Assembly: GCA_028871195.1 (NCBI GenBank)
Contig: JAGWNT010000053.1
Span: forward strand, 1 to 27,755
DNA length: 27,755 bases
From: REEB85 sp018971455
Lineage (GTDB): Bacteria; Pseudomonadota; Alphaproteobacteria; Acetobacterales; Acetobacteraceae
Reading direction: 5' to 3'
This document shows positions 22,231 to 27,755 of this stretch, one piece after another. Position 1 is the stretch's first letter. Each line of letters starts with the position of its first letter. Below the pieces are notes generated by a model. The model was not told the origin of the DNA. It worked only from the letters and a program-made list of their open reading frames with translations, and ran no database searches. The position numbers and the translations under genes were made by a program.

Positions 22231-23817
22231 ATGGCCGACGAGACTGCGATGCGCAAGCGGGATCTTCTGGCGCTGATCGGGGCGGCCGGCGGCGGTGCCG
22301 CAATGTATTTCGCCATGACGGCCCTCGGCCAGGCCGCGGCGAGCGATTATGCCGGGCCGATCCGCCTGGATGGCGATCCCAAGGGCGCCTCGGTGCTGGT
22401 GCTCGGCGCCGGCGTCGCCGGCATGGTGGCGGCGCTGGAGCTGCGCCGCGCCGGCTACCGGGTGCAGGTGCTGGAATACAACGCCCGTGCCGGCGGCCGC
22501 ACCTGGACGATCCGCGGCGGCGATACCTACACCGAACTCGGGGGCGCCACCCAGCATTGCGATTTCGCGGACGGGCTCTACCTCAACCCCGGCCCGTGGC
22601 GCATTCCCTACCACCATCGCGCGCTGCTCGATTATTGCCGGCGCCTGGGCGTGACGCTCGAGCCGTTCATCCAGGTCAATCACAACGCCTATCTGCATGC
22701 CCGGGGCGTATTCGGCGGCAAGCCGCAGCGCCTCGGCGCGGTGCAGGCCGATTTCAACGGCGGCATCGCCGAGCTGCTGGCCAAGGCGACCGACCAGCAT
22801 GCGCTCGATGCCACGCTGACCGCCGAGGATGCCGGGCGATTGCTGGACTCCCTGCGTGGCTGGGGCGCGCTCGGGGCCGACTACCGATACAGGCCCGGCC
22901 GCGCCGCAAGCCAACGGCGCGGCTGGGCCCGGCCGCCAGGTGGCGGATTGACGGCGGAGCCGATCGCCTCCCAGCCCCTGGCACTGGCCGATCTTTTGCG
23001 TGCCGGGTTCTGGCGCGCGCTCGCCACCGGCATGGAATATGACTACCAGACGACGCTGTTCCAGCCGGTCGGCGGGATGGACATGGTCGCGCGTGGCTTC
23101 GTGCGCGCCGTCGGCGACCTCATTCGCTACAACGCGCGCGTCGGGGCGATCCATCAGGACGATCGGGGCGTGACGGTCACCTATACGGATCGGACGGATG
23201 GCAGCACCCGGCAGGCACACGCCGATTGGTGCGTCTGCACCATTCCGCTTTCGGTCCTGAATCAGATCGACATCCAGGTCGGCGGGCCGATGAAGGCCGC
23301 GATCGCCGCCCTGCCCTATGCGCCCGGGCTGAAGATCGGCCTGCAATTCCGCCGGCGGTTCTGGGAGGAGGACGAGGCCATCTATGGCGGCATCTCCTAC
23401 ACCGATCTGCCGGTGACCATGATCGGCTATCCCAATACCGGCTATCTCGCCGATGGTCCGGGGGTGCTGCTCGGCGCCTATGCGTTCGGCCCCTACGCGT
23501 ACGAGTTCACCGCCCTCGACCCGGCGGCGCGGGTGGCGCGCGCGGTGGCCGATGGCGCGCAGATCCATCCCCAGTATCACGCCGAGTTCCTGAGCGGTAT
23601 GGCCGTCGGCTGGCATCGCGTGCCATGGACGATGGGCTGCTTCGGCCTGTGGAGCCGGGAGTCCCGCGCGGCGCATTACCGCGATCTCTGCGCCATTGAC
23701 GGGCGCATCGTGCTGGCCGGCGAGCATGCCTCCTACATCCCGGCCTGGCAGGAGGGCGCCATCCTGTCGTCGCTCGATGCCATTGCGCGCTTGCACCGGC
23801 GCGTGGTGGCGCCATGA
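22231..23817 (+). CDS. Exported flavin-dependent amine oxidase/dehydrogenase
   Basis: 528 residues. N-terminus: MRKRDLLALIGAAGGG then a hydrophobic stretch ending ALGQAAA, a Tat-type signal with Lys-Arg instead of Arg-Arg. The FAD domain opens VLVLGAGVAGMVAALELRRA (GxGxxG at 59-64, acidic Glu82) and continues AGGRTWTIRGGD, the GGR motif of the monoamine-oxidase/L-amino-acid-oxidase family. The C-terminal FAD motif is IVLAGEHASYIPAWQEGAI. It oxidises an amine or amino acid; the substrate is unknown. The stop overlaps the start of a c-type cytochrome gene (ATGA), which suggests that electrons go to the cytochrome rather than to oxygen. CGGGAGAGA is the ribosome-binding site. Divergent from the MBL gene. 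Confidence 0.88.
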   Translation: MADETAMRKRDLLALIGAAGGGAAMYFAMTALGQAAASDYAGPIRLDGDPKGASVLVLGAGVAGMVAALELRRAGYRVQVLEYNARAGGRTWTIRGGDTYTELGGATQHCDFADGLYLNPGPWRIPYHHRALLDYCRRLGVTLEPFIQVNHNAYLHARGVFGGKPQRLGAVQADFNGGIAELLAKATDQHALDATLTAEDAGRLLDSLRGWGALGADYRYRPGRAASQRRGWARPPGGGLTAEPIASQPLALADLLRAGFWRALATGMEYDYQTTLFQPVGGMDMVARGFVRAVGDLIRYNARVGAIHQDDRGVTVTYTDRTDGSTRQAHADWCVCTIPLSVLNQIDIQVGGPMKAAIAALPYAPGLKIGLQFRRRFWEEDEAIYGGISYTDLPVTMIGYPNTGYLADGPGVLLGAYAFGPYAYEFTALDPAARVARAVADGAQIHPQYHAEFLSGMAVGWHRVPWTMGCFGLWSRESRAAHYRDLCAIDGRIVLAGEHASYIPAWQEGAILSSLDAIARLHRRVVAP

Positions 23818-24182
23818 AGCGGCTGCTCATCTCGCTGCTTGTCGCAGCGCACCCGGCGGCGGCGCAGAGCTTCGGCAGCCGGACGCATTTCACCGAGGCC
23901 GGCGGGCGCGAAATCTACAGCGGCATCTGCGCGGGCTGCCACATGGCCGACGGGCGCGGCGCGGTCGGCGCCGGCGCCTATCCCGCCCTGGCACAGGATG
24001 CGCGGCTCGCTGATCCGGCCTACCCGATCGCAATGGTGCTGCATGGCGCGGGGGCCATGCCGGGATTCGCCGCCACCTTGTCCGATCGGCAGGTGGCCGA
24101 GGTGGTGGCCTATATCCGCACGCATTTCGGCAACGCCTATGCGCGGACGCCCACCGAAGCGGACGTCCACGCGGCACGCTAG
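23814..24182 (+). CDS. Small periplasmic class I c-type cytochrome
   Basis: 122 residues. The signal peptide MKRLLISLLVAAHPAAAQ is followed by a single heme site CAGCH at residues 39-43 in EIYSGICAGCHMADGRG and a likely axial Met82 in AGAMPGF. The C-terminal helix VAEVVAYIRTHFGN is typical of monoheme cytochrome c domains. It would carry electrons in the periplasm toward the terminal oxidase. The 4-bp overlap with the amine oxidase gene indicates a dedicated electron acceptor for that enzyme, analogous to the NicA2-CycN pair of nicotine degradation. The partner assignment is inferred from gene arrangement. Confidence 0.92.
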   Translation: MKRLLISLLVAAHPAAAQSFGSRTHFTEAGGREIYSGICAGCHMADGRGAVGAGAYPALAQDARLADPAYPIAMVLHGAGAMPGFAATLSDRQVAEVVAYIRTHFGNAYARTPTEADVHAAR

Positions 24183-24218
24183 CTTGACTGGCGGGCCCGA
24201 CGCTCGCACATGGCGCTC

Positions 24219-24668
24219 ATGAGCGATCCCTTCCTCGTTCCCGAAGAGCCGAGCGCGGCCGACGCCATCGCCGCCATCGGCGAGGAACTCGCCGTGTTCG
24301 ACGATTGGATGGAGCGGTACCAGTACATCATCGAACTCGGGCGCAAGCTGCCGCCCTATCCGGATGCCTGGGCCGATGACGCCCATCGCGTGCCGGGCTG
24401 CCAGAGCCGGGTGTGGATGGAGGCGGTGCTGCGCGCGGGGCGCCTTTATTTCGCCGGCGCCTCGGACGCGGCCATCGTCTCCGGGCTGGTGGCGTTGCTG
24501 CTGCGCGTCTATTCCGGCCGCACGCCGGCCGAGATCGTGGCGACCGACCCGGTGTTTCTCAAGGAACTGGGCCTGCTCGAGGCGCTCTCGACCAATCGCG
24601 GCAACGGCATCGCGGCCATGGCGCGGAAGATCCGCGAGCGCGCGAGCGTGGAGCCGGCAGTATCCTGA
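24219..24668 (+). CDS. sufE: SufE family sulfur-acceptor protein
   Basis: 149 residues from the second ATG; an ATG at 24210 would add MAL. SufE accepts persulfide from SufS-type desulfurases on a single Cys. That residue is Cys61 in HRVPGCQSRVWM, the diagnostic motif. Other conserved parts are WMERYQYIIELGRKLPPYP near the N-terminus, SGLVALLLRVYSGRTPAEI and LGLLEALSTNRGNGIAAM at the C-terminus. No suf genes are adjacent, as is common in Alphaproteobacteria. Its 3' end overlaps the putative CTG start of the MFS gene. Whether it can serve either of the two desulfurases 6 kb upstream is open. Confidence 0.93.
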   Translation: MSDPFLVPEEPSAADAIAAIGEELAVFDDWMERYQYIIELGRKLPPYPDAWADDAHRVPGCQSRVWMEAVLRAGRLYFAGASDAAIVSGLVALLLRVYSGRTPAEIVATDPVFLKELGLLEALSTNRGNGIAAMARKIRERASVEPAVS

Positions 24669-25816
24669 GAATCTGCCGAATTCGGCCGGCGGCGTTTCTG
24701 CTGGCCGCCTCCCTGGTGCCGATCTACGTCGCCGCCGGTTTCAGCACGGCGTTCCTGCCCGTCTGGTTGACGGTGCGCGGCCTGACGCCGGCCGATATCG
24801 GCGAGGTGCTCGGCCTGGCGACGCTGTGCCGCCTGCTTGCCGTGCCGGCCTGGGGCTGGATCGCCGACGGTGTCGGGCGGCGGCGACCGGTCCTGCTCGC
24901 CTCGACGGCGCTGACCGCATTTTTTTCGGCGGCCTACCTGCCCGCCGCGGGGTTCGCGCCGCTGCTGCTGGTCACCGCCCTTCAGGGCATGGCCGCCGCC
25001 GCCCTGATGCCGCTCACCGACACGCTGGCGCTGGCCCTGGCCGGGGATGGGAGGCTCGATTATGGCCGGGTGCGGGCTGTCGGCTCGTTCGCCTTCATGG
25101 CGGCGACGGCGGCGGCGGGGTCGCTGGTGGCCGGGTTCGGCGCGCGCATCGTGCCGCTGGCGCTGACCCTGTGCTACGCGCTCGCCATTCCGCTGCTCTG
25201 GCCGGTGCCCGAGGCCGGTCCGCCGCCCCGCGCGCCGCGCGCCACCGGCGGTCTGCGCCTGCTCTCGAGCCGGCCTTTCCTGCTGACAATGGCGGCGAGT
25301 GCGCTGATCCAGAGCGCCCATGGCGCCTATTACGGCCTGGCCACGCTGCACTGGCGGGCGCACGGTATCAGCGATGTCACGATCGGGTTGCTGTGGTCCG
25401 AGGGCGTCCTTGCCGAGATCATGCTGTTCGTGTTCGGCCGGCGGCTGGCCGACCGGCTCGGCCCGGCCGGGCTCACCGCCTGCGCAGCCCTTGCCGGCAT
25501 GCTGCGGTGGAGCGTGCTGGGGCTGAGCACGGCGCTGCCGGCCCTGCTCGCCGTGCAGATGCTGCACGGTGCGACCTACGGCATGCAGCATCTTTCCGCC
25601 ATGCGCATGCTGAGCCACTTCGTGCCCCCCGAGCGGGCGGCGATGGCCCAGACGGTCCACGCCACGCTCGGCGTCGCGGTGCCGACCGGCCTCGTCACCT
25701 GGGCGGCCGGCGCGGTCTATGACGGCAGCGGGCGGGTTTTTCTGCTGATGGCCCTGCTCGGTGCGGGCGGTCTGCTGGTCGCACCTGGCCTGCGCGCGGC
25801 AACGGCGCATTCATAG
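24665..25816 (+). CDS. Major facilitator superfamily transporter (HcaT/nucleoside-symporter-like)
   Basis: About 383 residues with 12 predicted membrane helices. The first helix and loop (FLLAASLVPIYVAAGFSTAF, then LPVWLTVRGLTPADIGEVLG) and the loop 2-3 motif GWIADGVGRRRPVLL match the 3-phenylpropionate (HcaT) / NHS-like MFS group; a second copy, FGRRLADRLGPAGL, occurs in the second half. The substrate is unknown. Start: no ATG, GTG or TTG is available between the shadow of sufE and helix 1; GTG at 24716 would delete half of helix 1. CTG at 24665 overlaps the sufE stop as CTGA and gives a complete first helix with a basic n-region (RICRIRPA). I therefore prefer CTG. Confidence 0.8.
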   Translation: MRICRIRPAAFLLAASLVPIYVAAGFSTAFLPVWLTVRGLTPADIGEVLGLATLCRLLAVPAWGWIADGVGRRRPVLLASTALTAFFSAAYLPAAGFAPLLLVTALQGMAAAALMPLTDTLALALAGDGRLDYGRVRAVGSFAFMAATAAAGSLVAGFGARIVPLALTLCYALAIPLLWPVPEAGPPPRAPRATGGLRLLSSRPFLLTMAASALIQSAHGAYYGLATLHWRAHGISDVTIGLLWSEGVLAEIMLFVFGRRLADRLGPAGLTACAALAGMLRWSVLGLSTALPALLAVQMLHGATYGMQHLSAMRMLSHFVPPERAAMAQTVHATLGVAVPTGLVTWAAGAVYDGSGRVFLLMALLGAGGLLVAPGLRAATAHS

Positions 25817-26013
25817 TCTGGGGTTTGAATGTTATTCGTCAGAACAATCATTATTCATATCAAAACTGAAATTCCCAGCTGAGGGCGACGCCACCGGGCG
25901 GATGCAAATGACCCCGCGGCGCCGGATGCCGCCCGCGCGCCATGAGAGCTTCAAGCAACGGTCATCGCCCCGTCATTGTCCGGCGCGGGGCCAGGGAGTA
26001 TTGCATTTTCGTC

Positions 26014-26973
26014 ATGCAGACCGCCCCAACCCGCCTGGCCGGCAAGCGCCGCCCCCTGCTGAACCGGGCCGCCCGCGAAGGCGATGACGGGTCGTGGGGC
26101 GCCTTCGTTCCCTCGCGCGGGCAGATCCTCCGGCGGCTGCTGGTGCTGCGGCGCGGCTTGTTCGTGCTGCTCTGGACGCTGCCCTGCATGCCGGTCCAGG
26201 CCGTGCTGATCCTGCTGCCGGGGCGCGGCAAGGTGGCGTTTGCTCGCCTCTACTGGGCCGTGTTGTGCCGCCTGATCGGCCTGCACGTGCGCGTGATCGG
26301 CGCCAGCGCGGAGGGGACGGACAGGCCGACCGTGTTCGTTTCCAACCATTCCTCCTGGCTTGACATCCCGGTGCTCGGTGGGCGGCTCGATGCGTGTTTC
26401 ATCGCCAAGCACGAAGTCGCGGGCTGGCCGATGATCGGCGCCGTCGCGCGGCTCGGGCGCAGCGTCTATGTGAGGCGCAGCCGGGGCAGCACCGGGCGCG
26501 AGCGCGACGACATGCAGGCCCGCCTGGCCGCCGGCGACAGCCTGGTGTTGTTCCCGGAGGGCACCACCTCGGACGGCTCGCGGGTGATGCCGTTCCGCTC
26601 GGCCTTCCTCTCCATCGCCGAGCTTCCGGTGACGGCCGATGGCCGCCCGGCGCTGGTACAGCCCGTCTCGGTGGTCTATGATCGGCTCGCGGGGCTGCCC
26701 GCCGGACGATCCAGCCGGCCCCTTTTCGCCTGGTATGGCGACATGGACATCGCCTCGCATTTCTGGCGCCTGGCGCAGCATCGCGGCCTGCGCGTGACGG
26801 TGCTGCTGCACACCCCACTGGACCCGGCCAGTTTCGCCGACCGCAAGGCGCTGGCGCGGGCGACTTGGCAGGCGGTGGCGGACGGTGCCGCGACCCTGCG
26901 CCAGAACCGGCCGGCGGCGCCGATCACGGTTGCCGGCGAGAGCCGGCCGACGACCGAGCCGGTCTTTGTGTGA
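26014..26973 (+). CDS. plsC: 1-acyl-sn-glycerol-3-phosphate acyltransferase (PlsC/LPLAT family)
   Basis: 319 residues. One N-terminal hydrophobic helix (LFVLLWTLPCMPVQAVLILL, about 49-68) anchors it to the inner membrane. LPLAT motifs are SNHSSWLDIPVL (HX4D, residues 112-117), the CFIAKHEVAGWPMIG block and LFPEGTTSDGSRVMPFRSAF (motif III). It acylates lysophosphatidic acid or a related lyso-lipid in phospholipid synthesis. ATG 26014 is chosen because the frame upstream (from 25942) is less convincing; AGGGAG lies 15 bases upstream, a long spacing, so the start is not certain. It precedes miaB, an order common in Alphaproteobacteria. The 197-bp upstream gap includes an AT-rich patch near 25824-25872. 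Confidence 0.9.
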   Translation: MQTAPTRLAGKRRPLLNRAAREGDDGSWGAFVPSRGQILRRLLVLRRGLFVLLWTLPCMPVQAVLILLPGRGKVAFARLYWAVLCRLIGLHVRVIGASAEGTDRPTVFVSNHSSWLDIPVLGGRLDACFIAKHEVAGWPMIGAVARLGRSVYVRRSRGSTGRERDDMQARLAAGDSLVLFPEGTTSDGSRVMPFRSAFLSIAELPVTADGRPALVQPVSVVYDRLAGLPAGRSSRPLFAWYGDMDIASHFWRLAQHRGLRVTVLLHTPLDPASFADRKALARATWQAVADGAATLRQNRPAAPITVAGESRPTTEPVFV

Positions 26974-27200
26974 GGCCGGCCGTTGCGTGACGCGGGGCTT
27001 TGTCCCGCCGCCGAATCGCTTGACATGCCCACCTGCGCTGCTGCGACACTGATGCCGCCGCGGGAGAGCGGCTGTGCCGAGGGAGGGTGACGCGCGCGAC
27101 CCGACAGGAACGCCCCGGACTTGACCGCGTGCAAGCGGTCCACGATGTCTCCGCTCTTTCCGGCCGGGCTGGTCCGCCGGGGAGCAGGGATGTTGTGCGG

Positions 27201-27755
27201 ATGAGTGGCGGATTTGGGAGCGGCGGGGCGGCGGCGGACCCGGTGACGAGGGGCGAGCCGGCCAAAAAGGGCCTGCACGTCATCACCTGGGGCTGCCAGA
27301 TGAATGTGTATGACAGCGGGCGGATGGCCGACGTGCTGGCGCCGCTCGGCTATGGCCCGGCCGGCTCCCTCGAGGGGGCGGACATGGTGCTGCTCAATAC
27401 CTGTCACATCCGCGAGCGCGCATCGGAAAAACTGTTCTCCGAACTCGGACGGCTGCGGGTCCTGAAAGAGGCGCGGGCGGCTGCGGGAGAGCGGATGATC
27501 CTGGCCGTCGCCGGCTGCGTGGCCCAGGCCGAGGGGGCGGACATCCTTACCCGCGCGCCCTATGTGGACGTTGTTCTGGGGCCGCAGAGCTATCATCGCC
27601 TGCCCGAGATGGTGGCCCGTGCCGCCCGTGCCGGGGGCGCGGTGATCGACACCGACTTTCCTGCCGAGAGCAAGTTCGACCACCTGCCGGAGGCCGCGGC
27701 ACCGCAAGGGCTTACCGCCTTTCTGACCATCCAGGAGGGGTGCGACAAGTTCTGC
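27201..27755 (+). CDS. miaB: tRNA-2-methylthio-N6-dimethylallyladenosine synthase (5' part only)
   Basis: The first 185 residues of a radical-SAM methylthiotransferase; the frame is open to the end of the window. The MTTase domain has the three auxiliary-cluster cysteines in VITWGCQMNVYDSGRM (Cys32), LLNTCHIRERASEKLFSELG (Cys68) and AVAGCVAQAEG (Cys106). The sequence ends within FLTIQEGCDKFC, the first two cysteines (181 and 185) of the radical-SAM CxxxCxxC. NTCHIRERASEK distinguishes MiaB from RimO and MtaB. It methylthiolates i6A37 in tRNA. GTG at 27195 is an alternative start; AGGGA lies upstream. About 30 residues of low-complexity Gly/Ala precede the domain. Confidence 0.95.
   Translation, partial: MSGGFGSGGAAADPVTRGEPAKKGLHVITWGCQMNVYDSGRMADVLAPLGYGPAGSLEGADMVLLNTCHIRERASEKLFSELGRLRVLKEARAAAGERMILAVAGCVAQAEGADILTRAPYVDVVLGPQSYHRLPEMVARAARAGGAVIDTDFPAESKFDHLPEAAAPQGLTAFLTIQEGCDKFC

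Noticed and set aside
22090..23796. N-terminal extension of the MBL-fold frame (1010 codons in total, - strand)
   Set aside because: It runs antisense to the amine oxidase with shadow-type composition and no domain. The MBL protein is complete from 22089.
26992..27008. GCGGG/CCCGC hairpin after plsC as a terminator
   Set aside because: Only a 5-bp stem with no T-run; such stems occur by chance at this GC content.
27020..27050. sigma70-type promoter TTGACA ... GACACT for miaB
   Set aside because: The -35 is perfect but no acceptable -10 occurs at 16-18 bp spacing, so it is not listed as a feature.
1..27755. CRISPR arrays, insertion sequences, prophage or toxin-antitoxin genes
   Set aside because: Reading both strands showed no regularly spaced repeats, transposase or integrase motifs, or toxin-antitoxin pairs.

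Overview
The window is 27.8 kb of very GC-rich, densely packed chromosomal DNA with about 27 protein genes and one tRNA. It reads as housekeeping plus accessory metabolism from an alphaproteobacterium. The main evidence is a C4-pathway 5-aminolevulinate synthase (hemA) with an FNR-type box upstream, a stand-alone SufE, and a plsC-miaB order typical of Alphaproteobacteria. A Rhodospirillales/Acetobacteraceae-like source is my guess; sequence alone cannot settle the family. I see no phage, insertion sequence, plasmid or CRISPR signature.

Left part (1-9.5 kb). The 5' end of an L-idonate 5-dehydrogenase-like gene (- strand) is followed by a MarR regulator divergent from a two-domain VOC protein, with a perfect 14-bp palindrome between them. 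An lrgA-lrgB pair then runs into a convergent unit of a gamma-glutamyltransferase-like lipoprotein and a class I aminotransferase. Head to head with that unit, and overlapping it at the start codons, is an envelope group: an M48 protease with a helical-repeat tail, a DsbA-like thiol oxidoreductase and a large GT-C-like membrane protein.

Middle part (9.5-15 kb). hemA lies downstream of a translationally coupled set on the - strand (class II aldolase, small lipoprotein, EamA/DMT transporter). An M20-family amidohydrolase is divergent from that set and ends at a strong hairpin shared with a convergent alpha/beta hydrolase.

Sulfur part (15-20 kb). After a 430-bp non-coding leader comes a tight operon: cysE (O-acetylserine for cysteine synthesis), two different cysteine desulfurases, an adrenodoxin-type [2Fe-2S] ferredoxin, and mnmA (tRNA 2-thiouridine synthase). 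It couples cysteine supply to sulfur mobilisation and tRNA thiolation, and it lacks iscU, iscA and hscAB. A tRNA-Met(CAT) follows, with complementary leader and trailer.

Right part (20-27.8 kb). A GST and an alkylsulfatase-like metallo-beta-lactamase-fold enzyme lie on the - strand. Divergent from them is an exported flavin amine oxidase overlapping a small periplasmic c-type cytochrome. That pair looks like a cytochrome-linked amine dehydrogenase rather than an O2-using oxidase, and is the most interesting module here. sufE, a major-facilitator transporter, a PlsC-type acyltransferase and the 5' end of miaB complete the window.

Recurring themes are 1-, 4- and 11-bp gene overlaps, and two genes whose best start appears to be CTG inside a CTGA stop-start overlap, which standard gene callers would miss.
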